Positions 54,335-63,424 are shown, counted from the first letter of the stretch. The stretch: DNA of 64,000 nucleotides from Burkholderiales bacterium (GCA_016703325.1 JADJCH010000062.1:310001-374000); one strand, 5' to 3'. Translations and numbers: made by a program. The notes: generated by a model not told the origin, from the sequence alone.

Positions 54335-56203
54335 TCAGGGCAGCCAGGCCCAGCTGGCCATGCGGGCCCAGTCGATCAGGCGGTGGCTGGCGATCCAGGC
54401 CAGCGATGCGGTCCCCGCCTTGATGCGCGCCACCCCCTGCAGGCCCGGCCGCAGCGCCGCCGGGTCCACACCCTCCAGGCGGGCCTCGACGGCGAAGCGG
54501 TTGCGGCCTTCGACCAGGGTGGCCACCGGGGTGATGCGCTGCAGCACCAGCGGCAGGTGCTCGGTGGGCATTGAGGCCAGGGCGAGCTGCCCGGCCTGGC
54601 CCGGCCGCAGCCCGGCGATGTCGCGCTCGTCCACCTCGATGATCAGGCGGTAGCGGCCCGCCGGGGCCAGCGTGAGCAGCACGTCGCCGCGCTGCACCGG
54701 CGCGCCCAGCGAGCGGCTCAGGTCGCCCTGGATCACCACTCCATCGATCGGGGCGGTCAGCCGGGTGCGGCCGAGCTGCTGGCGCACCAGGTCCAGCTGG
54801 GCGCCGGCCTCGTCGGCCTTGCCGCGGCTGACGACGAACTGGCTGCGATCGTCGCGTGCCAGCGCGGCAGCCACGCCGTTCTCATGCTGGGCGAGGGCAC
54901 TTTCCCATTTGCGCGCCTCCAGCTGCAGGTCCTGGTCGGCCAGTTCGGCCAGCAGCGCGCCGGCGCGCACCGCATCGCCGGGATGCACATGGCTGCGCTG
55001 CAGAAAACCATCGAAAGGTGCGGCCACCACCCGCTGCACCGCCCCCTCCAGCCGCGCCGGCGCGCTGACATGGTGCGGCAGCGGCACGAACAGGGCGCCC
55101 GCCAGCGCCAGCGCCACCGCCCCGGCCAGCAGCCGCGGGCGGGGGTCGTCGGACTCGCGCAGGAGCGCAGGCAGCCGCCCCAGGGTGAGCAGCAGCCGGT
55201 CGTGCCAGGGCCGCTCCGCGCGGCGACGCAGCCACAGCAGCGGCGCCACCGCCCCGGCCACCTGTTCACATTCGGCGAGGCAGGCCGCGTCCGGCGACCG
55301 CGCGGGCAGCCACTCGAACAGCATGGCCCCCACCACCCGGCCCTGCCGGGCCAGCGGCACCGTCACCAGGTGGTGGCCACTGTGCTGGTGCAGCCGCGCA
55401 TGCAGCAGGCACAGGCGCGGCAGCTCGCCGGCGGGGGCGGGATAGGCCACCCGTTCGGCCTGGTCCACCGCCTCCTGCATCACCTCGGCCAGCTGGTGCA
55501 GCAGCGCCTGCTCGGGGCGCAACTCGGCGCTGTGCGACACCGCCAGAATCGTCATGCCCTCGCGCCGCTGCAGGCCCAGGCTGACGCGCTCAGCGCCCAG
55601 CCGGGCGGCCAGTTCGGTGGCCAGCGCCAGCGCACCATCGGCCAGGTCGTCCCCACCGAGCAGCAGGGCCTGGTCCTGCAGCAAGCGCTCGGCTCCTCCT
55701 GGCTCGGAGGCGCCTGCGGCCGCAGCCTCGTACCGCTGGGTGGGCAGGTCGTTGGTGGCCTGGCCCAGCTCGCGCAGCAGCCGCTCGACCGCCGCCGCGT
55801 CCTGCGCCTGCACCGCCAGCGCCACCGCAGCCACCACCGGCCGATCGCTGCCGCCAGAACCCTCGTCCCGGGCCGCGGGGGGCGCCGGCGCACGCACCGG
55901 AAGGGCCAGCACCCGGTTGTATTGCACACCCGCCAGCCGCACCGTCGGCACCACCACCACCGGACGGCCCCGCTTCAGGGCGGCCCGCGCGGCATTGAGC
56001 AAGGGGGGCGTCAACACACCCGCGGCAGGCCACTCCGCAGCCATTTGGGCACCGCCCTCCTGCTGCAGCAGCACCACACCGGCACAGACCTCCCCGGCGC
56101 TCTCGCCATGCTGCTGCAGCCAACGCTGCGCACCCGGGTGCAGCGCCGAAGCAGGCGCCGCACCCGAACCCGCGGAGGCTGGCTGAGGAGAAGTCACGGA
56201 CAT
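54335..56203 (-). CDS. GAF-domain HlyD-type adaptor protein
   Basis: A 622-residue protein starting at the ATG at 56203; an in-frame ATG at 56266 would read through a heptanucleotide repeat. Residues 1-340 are cytoplasmic and include a GAF-like region (LATELAARLGAERVSLGLQRREGMTILAVS and LVTVPLARQGRVVGAMLFEWLP). A membrane segment lies near 380-400 (LLAGAVALALAGALFVPLP), then a lipoyl/beta-barrel adaptor part (VQRVVAAPFDGFLQRSHVHPGDAVRAGALLAEL, RTRLTAPIDGVVIQGDLSRSLGAPVQRG). A sensory cytoplasmic domain on an adaptor is unusual. It heads the cassette, 10 bp before the M50 fusion gene. Confidence 0.85.
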   Translation of the reverse strand: MSVTSPQPASAGSGAAPASALHPGAQRWLQQHGESAGEVCAGVVLLQQEGGAQMAAEWPAAGVLTPPLLNAARAALKRGRPVVVVPTVRLAGVQYNRVLALPVRAPAPPAARDEGSGGSDRPVVAAVALAVQAQDAAAVERLLRELGQATNDLPTQRYEAAAAGASEPGGAERLLQDQALLLGGDDLADGALALATELAARLGAERVSLGLQRREGMTILAVSHSAELRPEQALLHQLAEVMQEAVDQAERVAYPAPAGELPRLCLLHARLHQHSGHHLVTVPLARQGRVVGAMLFEWLPARSPDAACLAECEQVAGAVAPLLWLRRRAERPWHDRLLLTLGRLPALLRESDDPRPRLLAGAVALALAGALFVPLPHHVSAPARLEGAVQRVVAAPFDGFLQRSHVHPGDAVRAGALLAELADQDLQLEARKWESALAQHENGVAAALARDDRSQFVVSRGKADEAGAQLDLVRQQLGRTRLTAPIDGVVIQGDLSRSLGAPVQRGDVLLTLAPAGRYRLIIEVDERDIAGLRPGQAGQLALASMPTEHLPLVLQRITPVATLVEGRNRFAVEARLEGVDPAALRPGLQGVARIKAGTASLAWIASHRLIDWARMASWAWLP

Positions 56204-56213
56204 GATCGATACG

Positions 56214-56276
56214 GCAAACAACAAACAGCAAACAGCAAACAGCAAACGACAAGGGGCAAACGGCACACGGCAAGAG
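56214..56276. repeat. Degenerate heptanucleotide tandem repeat at the head of the export operon
   Basis: Nine consecutive 7-bp units of the form GCAAACA or close variants (ACAAACA, GCAAACG, GCACACG) run from 56214 to 56276. They begin 11 bp upstream of the preferred start codon of the GAF-HlyD gene. The first four to five units are nearly identical. Unit gain or loss would change promoter/leader spacing, or the frame if translation begins at 56266. Confidence 0.7.
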
Positions 56277-56416
56277 CCGGGCCGAACCCGCCGCCACTGC
56301 GGCAGAGTAGCCAGGGTGAGGCCGGCGGCAGGCGCGGATGACGGCCGGAAAGCCGCCTCAAATCGTCGCCCCGGCTGCGGTCAAGTTCCCTGCCGCAGCG
56401 GCCGACAACCCAGGCG

Positions 56417-58204
56417 ATGACCACGCCTGCCTGCGCCCCCGACCCCTTGACCGCCCGGCTGGTGGTGCTCGATGAAGAGCCGCTGGCCGCAGCCGACATG
56501 GCCGCACTGCTGCGCAGCCTGGGGCATCCCCGGGTCACGGAGATCGAGCTGGACCGGGAAACGGCGCTGCCCGGCTTGCTGGACAGCCTGCGCAACGAAC
56601 ATCCCGACCTGTTGCTGCTGGAGCTGGGCAGTGGCGACGGCCCCGCCCTGGCCCTGCTGGAGGCCCTGCGCCGCGACCGGCTGCTGCGCCGGGTGCCGGT
56701 GTTCGCCACCCAGGCCGAAGACCTGGCCGACGTGCGCCTGCGTGCCCTGCAACTGCATGCGGTGGAGGTGCTGCCCAAACCGCTGGACCCAGCCGAGTTT
56801 GCTGCCCGCCTGCACAACCAGCTGCAACGCAAGCTGCAGCAGGACCAGCTCAGCTTCACCGACGGTGCCACCGGCCTGCCCAACCGGGAGTGGGCGCTGC
56901 GCCGGCTGGACGACGCGCTCAAGGAGGCGCGCCGCTACGACAGCCATGCCGCGGTGCTGCAGGTCGGCCTGGACCGCTTCCGGCAGATCAACGACGCCCT
57001 GGGTCTCACCCTGGGCGATGAGCTGCTGCGCGAGGTGGGCCTGCGCCTGCAGGCCTGTGTGCGCGACACCGACCTGGTCAGCCACGCAGCAGCACAGGCG
57101 CCGGTGGCCCAGGTCGCCCGCAGCGACGGGGACGCATTCACCGTGCTGCTGCCCCGCCTGGGCCGCGCCGACCAGGCCAGCGCGGTGGCACAGCGCATCG
57201 TGGCGGCGCTGCAGCCAGCGCTGCAGGTGGCCGGCCATGAGGTGTTTGTCACCTGCCGCATCGGCATCGCGGTGTTCCCCGGTGACGGCCAGGACAAGGA
57301 CAGCCTGCTGGAGCGGGCCATCCTGGCGATGCGGCATGGCCAGGCCGATCCACAACTTGCCGCCACCGGGCCGGTGCGGTTCTACTCACAGGCGCTGCAT
57401 GGGCGCTTCACCCACCGTCTGGCGATGGAGCGTGAACTGCACCACGCGCTGGAGCGCCACGAGCTGCAACTGCTCTACCAGCCCAAGGTCGGCACCGCGG
57501 ATGGCCGGCTGCTCGGTGCCGAAGCGCTGATGCGCTGGCAGCACCCGCAGCGTGGACGGCTGGGGCCGGACGCCTTCATCGCACTGGCCGAAGAGACCGG
57601 GCTGATCCTGCCGCTGGGCGAGTGGGCGCTGCGCGAAGCCATCCGCCAGATGGCCGCCTGGGATCGGCAGGGACTGCCGTTGCCGCTGGTGGCGGTCAAC
57701 GTCTCCAGCCACCAGCTGCGCCGCTGCGGCCTGGCCGACACCGTGCGCCGCGATCTGCAGGAAGCCGGCCTGGACGGCAGCCGGCTGTGCCTGGAGCTGA
57801 CCGAATCAGCCATCCTGGACAACAGTCCGCAGGTGATGGAAACGCTGCGCTCGCTCAAGCAGCTCGGTGTGCAACTGGCGCTGGACGACTTCGGGACCGG
57901 CTACTCCTCGCTCAGCGGGCTGCGCAGCTTTCCGCTCGACGAGCTGAAGGTGGACCGCTCCTTCATCACCGAATGTGAGGACCCCGGCAGCAGCGCCGCC
58001 ATCATCACCCGCGCCATCATCGCGATGGCCCACGGCCTGGGCCTGCGGGTGGTGGCCGAAGGCATCGAAACCGAAGGCCAGCTCCACTTCCTGCGTGCCA
58101 ACGGCTGCGACCAGTACCAGGGTTTCCTGTTCTCCCGGCCGCTGCTGGCCACCGACATGGTCAAGATGCTGAGGCGCTGCAACAGCGCCCGTGTTGCAGC
58201 CTGA
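56417..58204 (+). CDS. c-di-GMP phosphodiesterase: pseudo-receiver, degenerate GGDEF, active-type EAL
   Basis: A 595-residue cytoplasmic protein. The receiver-like domain (about 13-130) has LLLLELGSGDG where the phospho-accepting Asp is expected, so an acidic Glu replaces it. The GGDEF domain (about 145-310) has SDGDAF instead of GGDEF and is probably non-catalytic, perhaps a GTP-sensing domain. The EAL domain (about 330-585) looks catalytic: GAEALMRW, LELTES, LDDFGTGYSSLSGLRSFPLDELKVD and AEGIETEGQ. It is divergent from the export operon and opposes its diguanylate cyclase, so the two may set c-di-GMP for adhesin production. Confidence 0.92.
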   Translation: MTTPACAPDPLTARLVVLDEEPLAAADMAALLRSLGHPRVTEIELDRETALPGLLDSLRNEHPDLLLLELGSGDGPALALLEALRRDRLLRRVPVFATQAEDLADVRLRALQLHAVEVLPKPLDPAEFAARLHNQLQRKLQQDQLSFTDGATGLPNREWALRRLDDALKEARRYDSHAAVLQVGLDRFRQINDALGLTLGDELLREVGLRLQACVRDTDLVSHAAAQAPVAQVARSDGDAFTVLLPRLGRADQASAVAQRIVAALQPALQVAGHEVFVTCRIGIAVFPGDGQDKDSLLERAILAMRHGQADPQLAATGPVRFYSQALHGRFTHRLAMERELHHALERHELQLLYQPKVGTADGRLLGAEALMRWQHPQRGRLGPDAFIALAEETGLILPLGEWALREAIRQMAAWDRQGLPLPLVAVNVSSHQLRRCGLADTVRRDLQEAGLDGSRLCLELTESAILDNSPQVMETLRSLKQLGVQLALDDFGTGYSSLSGLRSFPLDELKVDRSFITECEDPGSSAAIITRAIIAMAHGLGLRVVAEGIETEGQLHFLRANGCDQYQGFLFSRPLLATDMVKMLRRCNSARVAA

Positions 58205-58221
58205 GGCAGCCGCCTGACCGC

Positions 58222-58938
58222 TCACCGGTTTCGCTCGCCGCCCTCCACCTCCAGGCAGTAGCCCTGACCCCGCAGCGTGGCGATGCGCACCGCGCTGTGG
58301 CGCAGCTTCTGCCGCAGGCGGCAGATCTGCACCTGCACGGCATTGAGGCTGAGGCTCTCGCGTTGCCGCAGCAGGCCGTTGAGCAGGACCTGCGCTGCAA
58401 TGAAACGGCCCGGTCGGCGGATCAGCGCCTCCAGCAGCGTGAGCTCCTGCTGCGACAGGCGCAGCGGCTCCTGGCCCAGCACGGCGGTGCGATCGCGCTG
58501 GTCGTAGGCCAGGGGCCCGCAGCGGATCCACCGCGCCGCCTCCGCAGCCACCCGGCGCTGTTGCACGCGCAGACGGGCGGCCAGTTCGGCATCGCTGATG
58601 TCGCCGCTCACACAGTCGTCGGCTCCGCGATCGAGGGCCAGCACCCGCTCCTGTGCGGTCTGGCCGGCCGCCAGCGCCAGCAGCGGTCGTGCATCCTGCC
58701 GTTCACGCAGGGCCTGCAGCTCGTGCAGAGCCCAGCCGGGGGGGCCTCCCAGGTCCAGCAGCAGCACCGTGCCGGCATCCGGGGCATGCCCCGCTTCGGT
58801 GCCCGCCTGCTCGGGGCCCTGCGGGGCGTTGGCCTGGACGGCAAAACCCAGCCGCTCCAGGCGCCGGCACAACCGCTGGCCCCGCAACGGCTCCCCGGCG
58901 ATCACCTGGACCGGCCCTGGCACCGATGGCCTGTGCAT
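58222..58938 (-). CDS. OmpR-type winged-helix regulator with degenerate receiver domain
   Basis: A 238-residue DNA-binding regulator starting at the ATG at 58938, 13 bp after the acyl-CoA ligase stop. The N-terminal domain has the receiver layout with an Asp in LLLDLGG, but the acidic pair is missing in VQVIAGEPLRGQRL and the conserved Lys near the end is absent (CVSGDISDAEL). The C-terminal winged helix is well preserved: LRLSQQELTLLEALIRRPGRFIAAQVLLNGLL, NAVQVQICRLRQKL and IATLRGQGYCLEV. Phosphorylation control is doubtful. No histidine kinase gene is adjacent. Confidence 0.88.
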   Translation of the reverse strand: MHRPSVPGPVQVIAGEPLRGQRLCRRLERLGFAVQANAPQGPEQAGTEAGHAPDAGTVLLLDLGGPPGWALHELQALRERQDARPLLALAAGQTAQERVLALDRGADDCVSGDISDAELAARLRVQQRRVAAEAARWIRCGPLAYDQRDRTAVLGQEPLRLSQQELTLLEALIRRPGRFIAAQVLLNGLLRQRESLSLNAVQVQICRLRQKLRHSAVRIATLRGQGYCLEVEGGERNR

Positions 58939-58951
58939 GGTCACATCCGGC

Positions 58952-60583
58952 TCAGAGCCCGGGCAGCACATGGTCCCGGAAGCGCTCGCGCAGCTTGTGC
59001 TTGAGCATCTTGCCGGTGGCACCCAGCGGGATGTCGTCGACGAAGACCACGTCGTCGGGGGTCCACCACTTGGCGATCTTGCCCTCGTAGAAGGCCAGCA
59101 TCTCCTCGCGGGTCAGCGTGGCGCCGGGTTTGAGCGACACCACCAGCAGCGGCCGTTCGTCCCACTTCGGGTGCTTCGCGGCGATGCAGGCGGCCATGGC
59201 CACCGCCGGATGGGCCATCGCGACGTTCTCCAGGTCGATCGAGCCGATCCACTCGCCGCCGGACTTGATCACGTCCTTGCTGCGGTCGGTGATCTGCATG
59301 TAGCCGTCGGGGTCGATGCGGGCCACGTCGCCGGTGGGGAACCAGCCGTCCATCAACGGGCCGTGGCCCTGGCCCTCCTCGCGGAAGTAGCGCGACACCA
59401 CCCAGTGGCCACGCACCAGCAGGTCGCCGCTGACGGGGCTGTCGGGCGGCAGCTCGCGGCCCTCGCCGTCGATCACCTTCATGTCCACACCGAAGATCGC
59501 GCGACCCTGTTTGGACTGCAGCGCCAGGCGCTGCTCCTGCGGCCATTGGGCATGCTGGGCCTTGAAGCTGCAGACCGTGCCCAGCGGGCTGAGTTCGGTC
59601 ATGCCCCAGGCATGCACCACGTGCACACCGTGGTCCACCTCGAACGCGCGGATCATCGCCGGCGGGCAGGCCGAACCACCGATCACCGTGCGGCGCATGG
59701 TGGAGAACTTCAGGCCCTTGTTTCCCACATGGCCCAGCAGGCCCTGCCACACCGTCGGCACGCCGGCCGACAGGGTCACGCCTTCGGTCTCGAAGAGTTC
59801 GTAGAGCGAAGCGCCGTCCAGCCCGGGGCCGGGGAAGACCAGCTTGGCCCCGACCATGCACGCCACATAGGGCAGGCCCCAGGCGTTGACATGGAACATC
59901 GGCACCACCGGCAGGATGGTGTCGGCCGCGGCGCAGTTCAGCGCGTCCGGCAGCGCCGCGGCAAAGGTGTGCAGCAGCGTCGAGCGGTGGCTGTAGAGCA
60001 CTCCCTTGGGGTTGCCGGTGGTGCCGGAGGTGTAGCACAGCGTGGCGGCGCTCTCCTCCGGGAAGGTCGGCCAGTCGAAGCGGTCGTCCTCGGCCTCCAG
60101 CAGGTCCTCGTAGCAGAGCAGGCCGGGGATCTTCGAGGCCGGCAGGTGGGCGCGGTCGGTCATCGCCACGAAGGCGCGCACCGTCTTCACGCGGTGGGCC
60201 ACGGCTTCGACCAGCGGCAGGAAGGTCAGGTCGAAGAACAGCACCTGGTCCTCGGCATGGTCGGCGATGTAGACCACCTGGTCGGCGTGCAGGCGCGGGT
60301 TCAGGGTGTGCAGCACCGCGCCCATGCCCGACACCGCGTAGTACAGCTCCATGTGGCGGTGGCCGTTCCAGGCCAGCGTGGCCACCCGGTCCGGGCTGCG
60401 CACGCCCAGCCGGGTCAGCGCCTGGGCCAGACGGCGAGAGCGCGCCGCCAGGCCGCGGTAGGTCATGCGGTGGATGTCGCCCTCCACCCGGCGCGAGACG
60501 ATCTCGCGGTCGCCGTGGTGGCGCTCGGCATGCACCAACAGGGAGGAGGTGAGCAGCGGCATGCTCATCATCTGGCCTTGCAT
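58952..60583 (-). CDS. Medium/long-chain fatty-acid-CoA ligase (AMP-binding)
   Basis: Activates fatty acids to acyl-CoA with ATP through an acyl-AMP intermediate. About 543 residues from the ATG at 60583, which has AGGAG 8 bases upstream. Adenylation motifs are CYTSGTTGNPKGVLYSH near 190, AWGMTELSPLGTV near 350, WFPTGDVARIDPDGYMQITDRSKD near 430, and the C-terminal lysine in PLGATGKMLKHKLRE. The length and PMFHVNAWGLPY are typical of the FadD/AlkK family. It lies beside etfA and ETF-QO, which pass electrons from acyl-CoA dehydrogenases, supporting fatty-acid oxidation. Confidence 0.95.
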   Translation of the reverse strand: MQGQMMSMPLLTSSLLVHAERHHGDREIVSRRVEGDIHRMTYRGLAARSRRLAQALTRLGVRSPDRVATLAWNGHRHMELYYAVSGMGAVLHTLNPRLHADQVVYIADHAEDQVLFFDLTFLPLVEAVAHRVKTVRAFVAMTDRAHLPASKIPGLLCYEDLLEAEDDRFDWPTFPEESAATLCYTSGTTGNPKGVLYSHRSTLLHTFAAALPDALNCAAADTILPVVPMFHVNAWGLPYVACMVGAKLVFPGPGLDGASLYELFETEGVTLSAGVPTVWQGLLGHVGNKGLKFSTMRRTVIGGSACPPAMIRAFEVDHGVHVVHAWGMTELSPLGTVCSFKAQHAQWPQEQRLALQSKQGRAIFGVDMKVIDGEGRELPPDSPVSGDLLVRGHWVVSRYFREEGQGHGPLMDGWFPTGDVARIDPDGYMQITDRSKDVIKSGGEWIGSIDLENVAMAHPAVAMAACIAAKHPKWDERPLLVVSLKPGATLTREEMLAFYEGKIAKWWTPDDVVFVDDIPLGATGKMLKHKLRERFRDHVLPGL

Positions 60584-60677
60584 GGGGAGTTCTCCTGTCT
60601 GTGAGGGGTTCAGGGCACGGACTTCAGCCAGCGCCCAGCGCAGCAGCGCCATGGGGGTTAGTGAAGGGGGGCGGCGT

Positions 60678-61610
60678 TCAGAGGCTGCGCGTCAGCTCCG
60701 GCACGGCGGCAAACAGGTCGGCTTCCAGCCCATAGTCGGCCACCGAGAAGATCGGGGCCTCCGGATCCTTGTTGATCGCCACGATCACCTTGCTGTCCTT
60801 CATGCCGGCCAGGTGCTGGATGGCACCGCTGATGCCGCAGGCCACGTACAGCTGCGGCGCGACGATCTTGCCGGTCTGGCCCACCTGCCAGTCGTTGGGG
60901 GCGTATCCGGCGTCCACCGCGGCGCGGCTGGCACCCAGTGCGGCGCCGAGTTTGTCGGCCAGCGGGGTCAGCACCTCGTTGAACTTCTCGCTGCTGCCCA
61001 TCGCTCGGCCACCGCTGACGATGATCTTGGCCGCGGTCAGCTCCGGGCGGTCGCTCTTGGCGATCTCGCTGCCCTGGTACTGGCTCTTGCCGCTGTCGGC
61101 CACTGCGGCCACCATATCGACGGCCGCGCTGCCGCCCGAGGACGCCGCCGCGTCGAAGCCGGTGGCACGCACGGTGATGACCTTGACCGCATCCAGGCTC
61201 TGCACCGTGGCCACCGCGTTGCCGGCGTAGATCGGGCGCTCGAAGGTGTCGGGGCTGATCACCTTCGTGGCCTCGCTCACCTGGGCCACGTCCAGCTTGG
61301 CGGCGACACGCGGCGCCACATTCTTGCCGCCGGCCGTCGCCGGGAACAGGAGGTGGCTGTAGGCGCCAGCCACGGCAACGACCTGCGCCGCGATGTTCTC
61401 AGCCAGGCCATGGCCCAGGGCCTCGCTGTCGGCATGCAACACCTTGGCCACGCCAGCGATCTGCGACGCAGCGGCCGCAGCGGCACCAGCGTTGTGGCCG
61501 GCCACCAGCACATGCACGTCGCCCCCGCAGGCGAGAGCCGCGGTGACGGTGTTCAGGGTTGCGCCTTTGATCGATGCGTGGTCGTGTTCGGCAATGACGA
61601 GGGTGGTCAT
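60678..61610 (-). CDS. etfA: Electron transfer flavoprotein alpha subunit
   Basis: Alpha subunit of the ETF heterodimer that collects electrons from acyl-CoA dehydrogenases. The 310-residue product starts MTTLVIAEHDHASIKGATLNTV. The C-terminal FAD-binding domain shows VSGGRAMGSSEKF, VDAGYAPNDWQVGQTGKIVAPQLYVACGISGAIQH and VIVAINKDPEAPIFSVADYGLEADLF, all hallmarks of EtfA. It is separated from its partner etfB by the ETF-QO gene, rather than adjacent as in most operons. Confidence 0.96.
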   Translation of the reverse strand: MTTLVIAEHDHASIKGATLNTVTAALACGGDVHVLVAGHNAGAAAAAASQIAGVAKVLHADSEALGHGLAENIAAQVVAVAGAYSHLLFPATAGGKNVAPRVAAKLDVAQVSEATKVISPDTFERPIYAGNAVATVQSLDAVKVITVRATGFDAAASSGGSAAVDMVAAVADSGKSQYQGSEIAKSDRPELTAAKIIVSGGRAMGSSEKFNEVLTPLADKLGAALGASRAAVDAGYAPNDWQVGQTGKIVAPQLYVACGISGAIQHLAGMKDSKVIVAINKDPEAPIFSVADYGLEADLFAAVPELTRSL

Positions 61611-61712
61611 GGTGGACGGTGGTTCAGGCGTTGTGCGGAGGGTAGAGGGCGGGGGCGATGTGGGCGCAGGCCAGGGAACGGACCAGGGTGCAGGCCGCGG
61701 CGAAGCCGGGGT

Positions 61713-63395
61713 TCACATCCCTGCGTAGTTCGGCCCGCCGCCGCCTTCGGGCGTGACCCAGACGATGTTCTGCGTCGGGTCCTTGATGTCGCAGGTCTTG
61801 CAGTGCAGACAGTTCTGCGCGTTGATCACAAGCTGATCGGCCCCGTTCAGGTTGACGAACTCGTACACCCCGGCCGGGCAGTAGCGGGCCTCCGGTCCGG
61901 CGTACTTCGCGAGGTTCACCGCCCCCGGGATGGCGGTGTCCTTCAAGGTCAGGTGCGCCGGCTGCTGCTCTTCATGGTTCGTGTTGGAGACGAACACCGA
62001 GCTGAGGCGGTCGAAGGTCAACTGGCCGTCGGGCTTGGGGTAGTCGATCTTCGCGCACTGGTCGGCCGGCTTCAGGTAGACGTGGTCCGGCTCGCTGCGG
62101 TGCAGGGTCCAGGGGGGGCTGCTCACGCCGATCTTGGGCAGGAACCACTGCTCCACCCCGGTCATCAGCTCGCCGACCAGACGGCCCTTCTTGAACCAGA
62201 GCTTGAAGTTGCGGGTCTGGTCCAGCTCCTCGTGCAGCCAGCTGGCCTCGAAGGCCGCCGGGTAGGCACTGAGTTCGTCCTGCGCCCGGCCCGCAGTGAC
62301 GGCCTCGTAGATCGCCTCGGCGCAGAGCATGCCGCTCTTCAAGGCCGCATGGCTGCCTTTGATGCGCGCGGCGTTCATGGTGCCGAGGTCGCAGCCGATG
62401 AGCGCGCCACCGGGGAAGACCATCTTGGGCAGCGCCTGCGGGCTGCCGTTGTTGATGGCGCGGGCGCCGTAGCTCAGGCGCTTGCCGCCTTCGATGTGGC
62501 GGCGGATCGCCGGGTGGGTCTTCCAGCGCTGCAGCTCCTCAAAGGGGCTGAGCCAGGGGTTGCTGTAGTCCAGCCCGATGACGAAGCCCAGCGTGACCTG
62601 GTTGCCTTCCAGGTGGTAGAGAAAGCCGCCGCCGAAGGTGTCCGCATGCATTGGCCAGCCGGCGGTGTGCACCACGCGCCCGGGCTGGGCCTTCTCCGGC
62701 GGGATCTCCCAGAGCTCCTTGAGGCCGATGGCGAAACTCTGCGGATCCTTGCCGGCGGTGAGGTCGTATTTCGCCAGCAGCTGTTTGCCCAGGTGGCCCC
62801 GAGCACCTTCGGCGAAGACGGTGTATTTGCCCAGCAGCTCCATGCCGAGCTGGAAGTGGTCCCCCGGCTCGCCATCCTTGCCTACACCGAGGTTGCCGGT
62901 GGCCACACCTTTGACGCGGCCCTGTTCGTCGTAGAGCACCTCGGCGGCGGCGAAGCCGGGGAAGATTTCCACGCCCAGCGTCTCGGCCTGTTCGGCCAGC
63001 CACTTCACGACGGCCCCGAGGCTGATGACGACATTGCCTTCGTTGTGGAAGTTGCGCGGCACGAGGAAGTCGGGGATGCGTTTGCAGCCGTCTTCGCTGA
63101 GCACCAGCACGTCGTCGCCGGTGACCGGCTGGTTCAGCGGGGCGCCGCGCTCCTTCCAGTCCGGGAAGAGTTCGTTCATGGCGCGCGGATCCATCACCGC
63201 ACCGGAGAGGATGTGCGCGCCCGGTTCGGAGCCTTTTTCGAGCACCACGACGTTGATCTCGCCGCCCTTCTCGGCCGCGAGCTGCTTGAGGTGGATCGCC
63301 GCGGCCAGGCCCGCCGGGCCGGCGCCGACGATGACCACGTCGTACTCCATCGACTCGCGCGGGCCGTGGGTTTGGAGGATTTCTTGCGGGGTCAT
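61713..63395 (-). CDS. Electron transfer flavoprotein-ubiquinone oxidoreductase
   Basis: Membrane-associated flavo-Fe-S protein that passes electrons from reduced ETF to ubiquinone. The start at 63395 has AAGGAG 6 bases upstream and gives 560 residues. FAD motif DVVIVGAGPAGLAAAIHLKQ is near 20. Typical stretches are GAHILSGAVMDPRAMNELFPDW, EGARGHLGKQL, and the C-terminal cluster ligands INAQNCLHCKTCDIKDPTQNI. It ends VTPEGGGGPNYAGM. It lies between etfB and etfA and is likely co-transcribed with them. Confidence 0.96.
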   Translation of the reverse strand: MTPQEILQTHGPRESMEYDVVIVGAGPAGLAAAIHLKQLAAEKGGEINVVVLEKGSEPGAHILSGAVMDPRAMNELFPDWKERGAPLNQPVTGDDVLVLSEDGCKRIPDFLVPRNFHNEGNVVISLGAVVKWLAEQAETLGVEIFPGFAAAEVLYDEQGRVKGVATGNLGVGKDGEPGDHFQLGMELLGKYTVFAEGARGHLGKQLLAKYDLTAGKDPQSFAIGLKELWEIPPEKAQPGRVVHTAGWPMHADTFGGGFLYHLEGNQVTLGFVIGLDYSNPWLSPFEELQRWKTHPAIRRHIEGGKRLSYGARAINNGSPQALPKMVFPGGALIGCDLGTMNAARIKGSHAALKSGMLCAEAIYEAVTAGRAQDELSAYPAAFEASWLHEELDQTRNFKLWFKKGRLVGELMTGVEQWFLPKIGVSSPPWTLHRSEPDHVYLKPADQCAKIDYPKPDGQLTFDRLSSVFVSNTNHEEQQPAHLTLKDTAIPGAVNLAKYAGPEARYCPAGVYEFVNLNGADQLVINAQNCLHCKTCDIKDPTQNIVWVTPEGGGGPNYAGM

Positions 63396-63424
63396 GGCGG
63401 CTCCTTGGCCGGGTGAAGCAGGTG

